Shown here piece after piece: positions 10,621-18,868 of a stretch of 64,000 nt of DNA. Source of the stretch: Paraclostridium tenue (GTDB taxonomy: Bacteria > Bacillota > Clostridia > Peptostreptococcales > Peptostreptococcaceae); assembly GCF_015668515.1 (NCBI RefSeq), contig NZ_JADPFO010000003.1, forward strand, positions 1 through 64,000. Direction: 5' to 3'. Position numbers and translations under genes: made by a program. Numbering within the stretch: the first letter of the stretch is position 1; every line of letters begins with the position of its first letter. A model generated the notes under the pieces. That model was not told the origin of the DNA, did not search any database, and was given only the letters and a program-made list of their open reading frames with translations.

Positions 10621-12300
10621 ATGGTTTTAAAGAAAAGAATGGCTGTAATGTGTGCAACATCAGCAATAGCTGTAATGGCTTTAGTTGGCTGCAGTAGTAC
10701 AGGAGGAGATTCATCTGGTGGAGGAAATACAAATGGAAAAGGAGAAGCTAAAGCTTTAGATGTACTTGCAAATGAAAATGCAAGAGCTGCTATAGCAATG
10801 TCTGTAGACAGGCAAGCTATGTGTGATACTATTTTAAATAATGGAACAATACCAGCGTCATATTATGTAGCAGAAAAATTAGCTTTTAATGAATCTGGTA
10901 AAGACTATAGAGAAATAGCAGGAGAAATGGGTTATGAGCATAATGATGAAGAAGCTACGAAATTATGGGAAAAGGCAAAAGAAGAAGTTGGATTTGATAC
11001 AGTTACATTAGAACTATTAACATTTGATAGTGAAAGTAGTAAAAGAACAGCAGAATTTATGCAATCAGAATTACAAGGAGCACTTCCAGGATTGAAAATA
11101 GAGATAAAAACACAACCATTCAAACAAAAATTAGAATTAGAGAGTAAAGGTGATTTCCACTTATCATATGCATCATGGAATCCTGATTACCCAGATCCAT
11201 TAACATTCTTAGAAACAATGCAAAAAGGAATACAATATGCTAAAAATACAAACTATAATAGTGAGGAATATAACAAGCTTATAGAAGAAGCTAAAAATGC
11301 AGAGAATCAAGAAGAAAGTTGGGTTAAATATGCAGAAGCTGAAAAGATGATGTTAGAAGATGGATATTTAGTACCGTTAGTTCAACAAGGTTCTTCATTC
11401 TTAGAAAAACAATATGTAAGTGGAAGACTTACTCCATCATTTGGTGTTCCAGCAATATACAATTGGGTTGAATTAAAAGAAGGTAAAAAAGAACTTAATA
11501 TAACAAATACTTCAGATATACCTACTTTAGATATTAGTAAAGCTGAAGATACGGTATCTTCAGAAGTATTAATGAACACTATGGAAGGTTTAGTTAAATT
11601 AGATAAAAATGGAGAAATAATTCCTGGAATAGCAGAAAAATGGGAAAAATCAGAGGATGGAAAAACTTGGACTTTTAATTTAAGAAAAAATGCTAAATGG
11701 TCAAATGGAGATCCTGTAACAGCTAAAGATTTTGAATATTCATGGAAAAGAACATTAGATCCAGCGACAGCATCAACATATGGATTTATTATGTATGACA
11801 TAAAAGGAGCTAAGGATTATAACTTAGGTAAGGTTGATAATGCAGATAATGTAGGAATAAAAGCAATAGATGATTATACATTGCAAGTTGAATTAGTAAG
11901 ACCAGTTCATTACTTTGATAGACTAATGTTCTTTAAATCATTCTTACCACAAAATCAAAAAGCTGTAGAGAGATTTGGAAGTGAATATGGAACAGCACAT
12001 GATAAAATTGTTTATAATGGACCATTTACATTAAGCAGCTGGAAAATAGAAGATATGTACACATTAAGTAAAAACCCTAATTACTGGGATGCAGGTTCAG
12101 TTAAAATAGATAAAGTAAATACAAAAATCGTTAAGGATCCAAATGCAGCACTTAATTTATATGAAACGGGACAAATAGATATAGTACAATTAACTTCTGA
12201 AAATGTTGATAAATATAAGGATTCTTCTGAATTTAAAACGACATTAAGGGCATCTGTAAACTTCTTCCAAATAAATGGAGGAAGAGGAGAAACTAAATAA
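10621..12300 (+). CDS. Oligopeptide-binding lipoprotein, circularly permuted (copy 1)
   Basis: Extracellular solute-binding protein of the OppA/DppE (SBP_bac_5) family, 559 residues. It has a lipoprotein signal peptide with lipobox LVGC (Cys24) and a Gly/Ser linker. Residues of about 48-290 (VLANENARAAIAMSVDR to YNWVELKEGKK) match the usual C-terminal half of the family. Residues from about 291 (ELNITNTSDIPTLD) to the end (VNFFQINGG) match the usual N-terminal half, including SNGDPVTAKDFEYSWKR. The order is therefore reversed relative to every OppA I know, with no obvious loss of length. AAGGGGG precedes the ATG by seven bases. It probably feeds the adjacent divergent OppBCDF. The peptide specificity cannot be told. 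Confidence 0.9.
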   Translation: MVLKKRMAVMCATSAIAVMALVGCSSTGGDSSGGGNTNGKGEAKALDVLANENARAAIAMSVDRQAMCDTILNNGTIPASYYVAEKLAFNESGKDYREIAGEMGYEHNDEEATKLWEKAKEEVGFDTVTLELLTFDSESSKRTAEFMQSELQGALPGLKIEIKTQPFKQKLELESKGDFHLSYASWNPDYPDPLTFLETMQKGIQYAKNTNYNSEEYNKLIEEAKNAENQEESWVKYAEAEKMMLEDGYLVPLVQQGSSFLEKQYVSGRLTPSFGVPAIYNWVELKEGKKELNITNTSDIPTLDISKAEDTVSSEVLMNTMEGLVKLDKNGEIIPGIAEKWEKSEDGKTWTFNLRKNAKWSNGDPVTAKDFEYSWKRTLDPATASTYGFIMYDIKGAKDYNLGKVDNADNVGIKAIDDYTLQVELVRPVHYFDRLMFFKSFLPQNQKAVERFGSEYGTAHDKIVYNGPFTLSSWKIEDMYTLSKNPNYWDAGSVKIDKVNTKIVKDPNAALNLYETGQIDIVQLTSENVDKYKDSSEFKTTLRASVNFFQINGGRGETK

Positions 12301-12320
12301 TATAATTTAGAATAGTTAAC

Positions 12321-12360
12321 AGGTTTATACTATAAATTTATAGTATAAACCTATTTTTAA
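12321..12360 (+). terminator. Terminator between the two binding-protein genes
   Basis: A perfect 32-base inverted repeat (12321-12352, 16-base arms beginning AGGTTTATACTATAAA) is followed by a short T run. It starts 20 bases after the stop of copy 1, so copy 2 may have its own promoter or depend on read-through. Confidence 0.8.
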
Positions 12361-12490
12361 TTTTAAAAATCAGAAAAATCAGAAAAAATTAATCATTAAG
12401 GACAAATTATAGTGCATATAATAAAAAAACATATATTATTATTCTAATTTTATTAATTATAAAATTCAGTTGTTTAAGGGGGAGTAACTT

Positions 12491-14149
12491 ATGGTTTTAA
12501 AAAAGAAAATGGCTTTTATGACTACAACTGTAGCAATAACTATAATGACGATGGTTGGATGTGGAAATAGTGGATCAAGCCAAAGTTCAGGTGGAACTAC
12601 TGGAGATCCGTATAAAGTTCTTGCAAATAAAAATGCAAGAGCAGCTATATCAATGGCTATAGACAAAAAAACAATGTGCGATACTATAATAAACAATGGA
12701 ACGATTCCAGCAGATTATATTGTAGCTGAAAGTTTAGCGGTTAATGATCAAGGAAAGGATTATAGAGAAGCAGCTGGAGAAATGGGATATCATTATAATA
12801 AAGAAGAAGCTACAAAATTATGGGAAAAAGCTAAGGAAGAAGTTGGATTTGATAAAGTAACATTAGAATTGTTATCATTTGACTCTGAAACTGGTAAAAG
12901 ACAGGCAGAGTTTATGCAAGCAGAACTTCAAACTGCATTGCCAGGATTAAAGGTAGAAGTAAAATCACAGCCATTTAAACAAAAACTAGAATTAGAAGAA
13001 AAAGGAGATTTCCATTTATCACATTCAGGATGGTCACCAGATTATCCAGATCCATTAACATTCTTAGAGACTATGCAAACAGGAGTGAAATATGCTTCAA
13101 ATACTGGATATAGTAACCCAGAATACGATAAGCTTATAGAAGAAGCTAAAACTGCATCTAGCCAAGAAGAAAGTTGGGATAAATTTGCTAAGGCTGAAAA
13201 AATAATGTTAGAAGATGGATTTTTATCACCTCTTATTCAGTCAGGAGCTTCATATCTACAAAAACCGTATGTAAGTGGAAGGCTTACTCCGGCATTTGGA
13301 GTTCAGTATATATATAACTGGGTAGAACTTGGAGAAGGTAAAAAAGAATTAAATATTACGGGAGCATCAGATATACCAACTTTAGATCCAAGTAAAGCAT
13401 CAGATACAGTTTCATCAGAAGTATTAATGAATACTATGGAAGGGTTAACTAAGTTAGATAAAGATGGTAAACTTGCTCCAGGAATAGCAGAAAAATGGGA
13501 AAAATCAGAAGATGGAAAGACTTGGACTTTTAATTTAAGAAAAGATGCTAAATGGTCAAACGGAGATCCTGTAACAGCTAAAGATTTTGAATACTCATGG
13601 AAAAGAACATTAGATTCAGCAACAGCATCAACATATGGATTCATTATGTATGATATAAAAGGAGCTAAGGATTATAATTTAGGTAAAGTTGATAATGCAG
13701 ATAATGTAGGAATAAAAGCGGTAGATGACTATACATTACAAGTTGAATTAGTAAGACCAGTGCACTATTTTGACAGCTTAATGTTCTTTAAATCATTCTT
13801 GCCACAAAATCAAAAAGTAGTAGAACAATTTGGAAGTGAATATGGAACAGCACATGATAAGATGGTTTATAATGGACCATTTACATTAAGTGATTGGAAG
13901 ATTGAAGATATATATACAATGAGTAAAAATCCTAGTTATTGGGATGCTAGCTCAGTTAAAATAGATAAAGTAAATACTAAGATAGTTAAAGATCCAAATG
14001 CAGCGCTTAATTTATATGAAACAGGACAAATAGATATAGTAGGATTGAACTCAGAAAATGTTGATAAATATAAAGATTCTCCTGAGTTTAACACAAGAAA
14101 AGATGCAGGAACATTCTTCTTGATGGTTAATGGTGGAAAAGGAAAATAG
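12491..14149 (+). CDS. Oligopeptide-binding lipoprotein, circularly permuted (copy 2)
   Basis: Paralogue of the preceding gene, 552 residues, with the same reversed domain order. It has a signal peptide with lipobox MVGC (Cys24) and a Ser/Gly linker. The usual C-terminal half starts at VLANKNARAAISMAIDKK and ends at YNWVELGEGKK; the usual N-terminal half starts at about residue 286 (ELNITGASDIPTLD) and ends at FFLMVNGGKGK. AAGGGGGAG precedes the ATG. The half downstream of the junction is much more like copy 1 than the half upstream. It is likely an alternative receptor for the OppBCDF transporter. An assembly error is unlikely because the signal peptide is correctly joined in both copies. 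Confidence 0.9.
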   Translation: MVLKKKMAFMTTTVAITIMTMVGCGNSGSSQSSGGTTGDPYKVLANKNARAAISMAIDKKTMCDTIINNGTIPADYIVAESLAVNDQGKDYREAAGEMGYHYNKEEATKLWEKAKEEVGFDKVTLELLSFDSETGKRQAEFMQAELQTALPGLKVEVKSQPFKQKLELEEKGDFHLSHSGWSPDYPDPLTFLETMQTGVKYASNTGYSNPEYDKLIEEAKTASSQEESWDKFAKAEKIMLEDGFLSPLIQSGASYLQKPYVSGRLTPAFGVQYIYNWVELGEGKKELNITGASDIPTLDPSKASDTVSSEVLMNTMEGLTKLDKDGKLAPGIAEKWEKSEDGKTWTFNLRKDAKWSNGDPVTAKDFEYSWKRTLDSATASTYGFIMYDIKGAKDYNLGKVDNADNVGIKAVDDYTLQVELVRPVHYFDSLMFFKSFLPQNQKVVEQFGSEYGTAHDKMVYNGPFTLSDWKIEDIYTMSKNPSYWDASSVKIDKVNTKIVKDPNAALNLYETGQIDIVGLNSENVDKYKDSPEFNTRKDAGTFFLMVNGGKGK

Positions 14150-14155
14150 TTAAAA

Positions 14156-14205
14156 AAGTAAAAGAAATGAGGCTTATATAAGCATCATTTCTTTTATTTT
14201 TTTTA
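14156..14205 (+). terminator. Terminator of binding-protein copy 2
   Basis: The arms AAAGAAATGA and TCATTTCTTT enclose an inner GCTTATATAAGC palindrome and are followed by a T-rich tract just after the stop codon. Confidence 0.8.
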
Positions 14206-14267
14206 ATTTATTAAATATTAAACTAGGGTATAATTTAGATATAAACTTTAAATATCGAGGTGAAAGA

Positions 14268-16076
14268 ATGTTTGATATTCAAGAGCAATTAAAAAAACTC
14301 CCAGCAGAACCTGGAGTTTATTTAATGAAAGATGAAAATGATAAAGTTATATATGTAGGGAAAGCTATATCTTTAAAAAATAGGGTTAGACAGTATTTCC
14401 AGTCGTCAAAAAACCATACATCTAAAGTTAAATCCATGGTTAAAAACATATATAAGTTTGAATATATAATAACTGATTCAGAATTAGAAGCATTGATATT
14501 AGAATGTAATTTAATAAAACAATACAGACCTAAGTACAATGTATTACTTAGAGATGATAAGACTTATCCATATATAAAGGTAACATTAAATGAAGATTAT
14601 CCAAGAGTCTTAAAAGTAAGACAAGTAATAAAAGATAAAGCTAAGTATTTTGGTCCATATACAAATACAACAGCAGTAAATGATACCTTAGAAATAATAA
14701 GAAATATTTACCCAATTAGAACTTGTAATATAGATATAGAAAAAGCTATAAAAAACAAGGTAAGACCATGTTTAAATAAGCATATTAAAAAATGTGTAGG
14801 CCCGTGTACTGGCGAAGTTAGTAAAGAAGATTACGGTAAGATGATAGATGAAATAATATTATTTCTTTCGGGAAAAGAAGAAAAATTAATAGAGCTTTTA
14901 AAAGAAAAGATGAATAAATGTGCTGCGGATTTTAATTTTGAAGATGCAGCTATGTATAGAGATAAAATTAAAAGTTTAGAAGATATGATTCAAAAACAAA
15001 AAATAGATTTAGGTAGTTCGGATTTAAATCAAGATGTTATTGCAATGGCTAGGGCTCACGATGAAGCTTGTGTACAAGTATTTTTTATAAGAAATGGAAA
15101 GATAGTTGGAAGAGAACATTATATACTAGAAGGAGTAATGGACAGTTCACGAGAGTCTATTTTATCATCATTTTTAAAACAATTTTATATGGCACAAGAT
15201 TATATACCTAAGGAAATCATCATAGAAGATGAAGTAGAAGATAGTTTTGTACTTGAAGAGTGGTTATCATCTAAAAAAGGCCAAAAGGTTATTATAAAAG
15301 TTCCTCAAAAAGGTGAAAAAAAGAGTTTAGTAGAAATGGTTAGAAAAAATGCTGTTGAATATCTTGAGAAGTTTTCTAATATGAACAAGCTAAAATATCA
15401 AAAAAGTATAGGTGCTTTAGAAGAGTTAAAAACTTTAATAGGTTTAGAAAATATACCTAAAAGAATTGAGTCTTTCGATATTTCAAATATTCAAGGTGTT
15501 GACTCTATAGGTTCAATGGTAGTTTTTACAGATGGGAAAAAGGATAAAAAAGAGTATAGAAGATATAAAATAAAAACTGTTGTTGGGCCTAATGATTATG
15601 ATTCAATGGCAGAAATAGTGGAAAGAAGGCTAAAATATGGAGATTTACCAGATTTAATATTATTAGATGGGGGAAAAGGTCAGGTAAGCTCAGTAAAAAA
15701 AGTTTTAGATAAGTATAATGTCAATATTCCTCTATGGGGGATGTATAAAGATGATAAACATAAAACAAAGGGATTAATTTCCCAGGAAAAGGAGATAGAA
15801 CTCGATAAAACATCAAATTTGTATAGATTTGTGGCTAGTATACAAGAAGAAGTTCATAATTATGCAATTTCATATCATAGAAGTTTAAGAAATAAATCTT
15901 TGACAAAATCTGTATTAGATGATATACAAGGAGTAGGTGAGAAAAGAAAGAAAGCATTATTAACTCACTTTAAAAATATAGAAGAAATAAAGACAGCTAC
16001 TTTTGAAGAATTATTAGAAGTTGAAGGAATGAATAAAACTTCAGCTGAAAATGTATATAATTTTTTTAAATCATAA
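14268..16076 (+). CDS. uvrC: Excinuclease ABC subunit C
   Basis: UvrC makes both incisions in nucleotide excision repair. The 602 residues show the N-terminal GIY-YIG nuclease (EPGVYLMKDENDKVIYVGKA, about 14-33), a cysteine-containing insert (RPCLNKHIKKCVGPCTG), a UVR domain near residues 200-235, the RNase H-like 5' nuclease domain (IESFDISNIQG) and a C-terminal tandem helix-hairpin-helix (VLDDIQGVGEKRKKALL). Start ATG 14268 follows CGAGGTG. A TATAAT at 14229-14234 is a likely -10. hprK follows after 29 bases, so the two may share a transcript. Confidence 0.96.
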   Translation: MFDIQEQLKKLPAEPGVYLMKDENDKVIYVGKAISLKNRVRQYFQSSKNHTSKVKSMVKNIYKFEYIITDSELEALILECNLIKQYRPKYNVLLRDDKTYPYIKVTLNEDYPRVLKVRQVIKDKAKYFGPYTNTTAVNDTLEIIRNIYPIRTCNIDIEKAIKNKVRPCLNKHIKKCVGPCTGEVSKEDYGKMIDEIILFLSGKEEKLIELLKEKMNKCAADFNFEDAAMYRDKIKSLEDMIQKQKIDLGSSDLNQDVIAMARAHDEACVQVFFIRNGKIVGREHYILEGVMDSSRESILSSFLKQFYMAQDYIPKEIIIEDEVEDSFVLEEWLSSKKGQKVIIKVPQKGEKKSLVEMVRKNAVEYLEKFSNMNKLKYQKSIGALEELKTLIGLENIPKRIESFDISNIQGVDSIGSMVVFTDGKKDKKEYRRYKIKTVVGPNDYDSMAEIVERRLKYGDLPDLILLDGGKGQVSSVKKVLDKYNVNIPLWGMYKDDKHKTKGLISQEKEIELDKTSNLYRFVASIQEEVHNYAISYHRSLRNKSLTKSVLDDIQGVGEKRKKALLTHFKNIEEIKTATFEELLEVEGMNKTSAENVYNFFKS

Positions 16077-16105
16077 TTAATATTTATAAAGGAGTAAAAG
16101 ACATT

Positions 16106-17050
16106 ATGGATAGTGAAAGAAGTGAAAGGTCAGTTTCAATTAGAGAATTAGTTAAGGATATAGGATTAGATGTAGTTTATATGCCTGATGATGTTGAGTA
16201 TTACGTGCATTATCAAGATATTCATAGACCAGGGTTACAATTTTCAGGATATTTTGAACATTTTACTTACGATAGAATTCAGATTGTAGGTAGAACTGAA
16301 TACACTTATTTTAGCCATATGGATTCAGAAATAAGAAAAATTGTATTAGATAAATTTTTTAGCTATGAAGTTCCAGCACTAATAGTAACTAGAGGCCTTA
16401 CAGTTAATGAAGATGTTATTGAAATGGCTAAAAAACATAATAGAGTAGTATTGGCAACAAAAGGAAATACAACAAGATTAATAAACAAATTGTCTAATTA
16501 CTTAGATTCTAAACTGTCACCTACAATTAGTATACATGGAGTTTTAGTAGATGTATTTGGAGTAGGTGTTTTAATAAGAGGGGAAAGTAGTGTAGGTAAA
16601 TCAGAGACAGCTCTTGAACTTGTTCAAAGAGGTCATAGATTAATAGCAGATGATGCTGTTGAAATAACTAAAATTGATGAAAATTTACTTATGGGGCAAG
16701 CTCCTGAAGTTTTAAAACATTTTATGGAGATAAGAGGTATAGGAATAATAGATGTTAGAAGTATGTATGGTATAGGAGCTGTTAAAGATTCTAAGGTTAT
16801 AGATTTAATAATAAGACTAGAGTTTTGGGATGATAACACTTACTATGATAGATTAGGTTTAGATAAAGAGTATGAAGAAATACTTGGAATAGATGTAGAG
16901 AAGTTAGTAGTTCCAGTAAAGCCAGGAAGAAATACAGCTATGATTTTAGAAGTCGCAGCTATGAACTTTAGACAAAAACGAATGGGTTATGATTCTGCTA
17001 AGGAATTTACAAAAAAATTAGCTACATTAATAGATAAAAATAATAATTAA
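16106..17050 (+). CDS. hprK: HPr kinase/phosphorylase
   Basis: HprK phosphorylates and dephosphorylates Ser46 of HPr according to glycolytic state, controlling carbon catabolite repression in Firmicutes. The 314 residues include the N-terminal Hpr_kinase_N domain, the P-loop GESSVGKS (159-166), the family signature EIRGIGIIDVRSMYG and the C-terminal KPGRNTAMILEVAAMNFRQK. GGAG lies upstream of the ATG. It is near uvrC but its regulatory partners are elsewhere; pfkA and pyk in this window are natural members of the controlled pathway. Confidence 0.96.
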   Translation: MDSERSERSVSIRELVKDIGLDVVYMPDDVEYYVHYQDIHRPGLQFSGYFEHFTYDRIQIVGRTEYTYFSHMDSEIRKIVLDKFFSYEVPALIVTRGLTVNEDVIEMAKKHNRVVLATKGNTTRLINKLSNYLDSKLSPTISIHGVLVDVFGVGVLIRGESSVGKSETALELVQRGHRLIADDAVEITKIDENLLMGQAPEVLKHFMEIRGIGIIDVRSMYGIGAVKDSKVIDLIIRLEFWDDNTYYDRLGLDKEYEEILGIDVEKLVVPVKPGRNTAMILEVAAMNFRQKRMGYDSAKEFTKKLATLIDKNNN

Positions 17051-17084
17051 AAAGGTGTGACAATGTTTGTCACACCTTTTTAAT
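17048..17084. terminator. Bidirectional terminator between hprK and hydA
   Basis: AAAAAGGTGTGACA pairs with TGTCACACCTTTTT around a short loop. Flanking A and T runs let it act in both directions. It overlaps the hydA stop region. Confidence 0.88.
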
Positions 17085-18856
17085 TATTCAGTAGCTTCTG
17101 CTAAATTTTCTTCGCACTCAAAGAAATTACTTCTGTCAAAATAATAAGTATGAAGATATCTGTGAGCTAAGTCGCCATAAGGTTCACCTAAAAATTCATT
17201 ATATAGGTTATTTACAGAAGGGTTTTTATGAGGTTTACGTACTTCTGAATGTTTATCAATATGATAAAGAGCATTAGCACGAGCTTTTATTTTATCATAA
17301 TCTCCATAGTGGTAAGGCTGACCTCCACCAGCTACACAACCTCCTGGACAGGCCATAACCTCAATTATATGATAATTAGATTTTCCTGATTTTACTTCAT
17401 CCATTACTTTTTGAGCGTTTCCTAAGCCATTAACGGCACAGGCATTGATAATTGTGCCGCCTATATTTACTTTAAATTCTTTTATTCCATCAATACCTCT
17501 AACTGATTTAAAATCAATGTTCTCTAAATTTTCATTAGTAAGCCATTCATAAGATGTACGAAGAGCAGCTTCTAAAACACCACCAGTAGCACCAAATATA
17601 TTAGCGGCACCAGTTGATTCTCCCATTGGATTATCAAAAGATTCATCATCTAAATTAAGAAAATCTATACCTGCTTGATTAATCATTTTAGCTAATTCTC
17701 TAGTAGTTATAGATATATCAACATCTAAGAAATCATCATTTCCTAATTCTTCTCTAGATATTTCATATTTTTTAGCTATACAAGGCATGATGGAAACAAC
17801 AGTAATATCTTTTGGCTTTATTCCAATTTTTGAAGAAAAGTAATTTTTAGCTATGGAACCAAACATATTTTGAGGAGATTTACAGCTAGAAACTAAGTTT
17901 AATAGAGTAGGATAGTGATGCTCTAAATAATTTACCCAAGCTGGACAACAGCTAGTTAAAATTGGCAAGTCTTTACCTTCTTTTAATCTATGAATAAATT
18001 CAGATGCTTCTTCAAGAATAGTTATATCTGCTGCAAAGTTAGTATCAAACACATATTTAAAGCCTAATAGTTTAAGGGCTGCTACAATTTTCCCAGTTGT
18101 AATTACTCCTGGATTTAATCCAAATTCTTCACCTAAAGCAACTCTAACAGCAGGAGCAACTTGGACAACAACTGTTTTATCAGCTTTATTAAGTTCATCC
18201 CAAACTAATCCTGTATTATTAACTTCTGTTAATGCTCCAGTAGGGCATACTGCTACACATTGACCACAGAAAGAACAGTTAGTTTTATCAATATCTTCAT
18301 TAAAAAAAGTAGATACCATTGTTTCAAAACCACGATTAACACCAGACAAAACTCCTACTTTTTGTATTTCTGTGCACATTGTTTCACATCTTCTGCAAAG
18401 TATGCATTTATTATGGTCTTTAATTATAGACTTACTTGAAGTGTCTATTCCTAAATCTGATTTTACACCTTTATAAGTTACTTCTCTTACTCCTAAATCC
18501 TGAGCTATAATTTGAAGTTCACAATTACCATTTTTTTCGCAAACAAGGCAGTCTTGAGGGTGGTCTGATAGTAAAAGTTCAACTACTGTTTTACGAGCAT
18601 TCAGAGCACGAGGTGTATTAGTTTGAACTTCCATACCTTCACGCACATTCGTTGCACAAGCCGGAACTAACCCTTTTTTTGTATCAACCATACATATACG
18701 GCAAGATGCACATTTATTATTCATATTTATTTCGTCCATATGAAGGTGACAAAGTGTTGGAATTTTAATATTTAGCTTTTTAGCAGCATCAAGGATTGTA
18801 GTTTCGCTCTCAACAGATACTGCTTTACCGTTTATAGTTAAATTAACTAAACTCAT
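17084..18856 (-). CDS. hydA: [FeFe] hydrogenase catalytic subunit of an electron-bifurcating complex
   Basis: This subunit reduces protons to H2. The 590 residues carry an N-terminal [2Fe-2S] domain (Cys36, 49, 52, 67), a His-Cys3 [4Fe-4S] site (His99, Cys103, 106, 112), a 2[4Fe-4S] ferredoxin module (Cys151-161 and 194-204) and the H-cluster motifs TSCCPAW (301-307), MPCIAKKYE (357-365) and MACPGGCVAGGGQP (501-514). All H-cluster cysteines are intact. With hydB and hydC it should form a bifurcating HydABC enzyme coupling NADH and reduced ferredoxin oxidation to H2 formation. The maturases HydEFG are not in the window. GGGGGATAATCA precedes the ATG. Confidence 0.95.
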   Translation of the reverse strand: MSLVNLTINGKAVSVESETTILDAAKKLNIKIPTLCHLHMDEINMNNKCASCRICMVDTKKGLVPACATNVREGMEVQTNTPRALNARKTVVELLLSDHPQDCLVCEKNGNCELQIIAQDLGVREVTYKGVKSDLGIDTSSKSIIKDHNKCILCRRCETMCTEIQKVGVLSGVNRGFETMVSTFFNEDIDKTNCSFCGQCVAVCPTGALTEVNNTGLVWDELNKADKTVVVQVAPAVRVALGEEFGLNPGVITTGKIVAALKLLGFKYVFDTNFAADITILEEASEFIHRLKEGKDLPILTSCCPAWVNYLEHHYPTLLNLVSSCKSPQNMFGSIAKNYFSSKIGIKPKDITVVSIMPCIAKKYEISREELGNDDFLDVDISITTRELAKMINQAGIDFLNLDDESFDNPMGESTGAANIFGATGGVLEAALRTSYEWLTNENLENIDFKSVRGIDGIKEFKVNIGGTIINACAVNGLGNAQKVMDEVKSGKSNYHIIEVMACPGGCVAGGGQPYHYGDYDKIKARANALYHIDKHSEVRKPHKNPSVNNLYNEFLGEPYGDLAHRYLHTYYFDRSNFFECEENLAEATE

Positions 18857-18868
18857 TGATTATCCCCC

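Noticed and set aside
10621-14149. Assembly or frameshift artefact as the cause of swapped halves in the binding proteins
   Set aside because: Each copy has an uninterrupted frame, its own ribosome site, signal peptide and lipobox joined to the same half, and a terminator after the other half. The two copies differ in sequence, so one misjoin cannot explain both.
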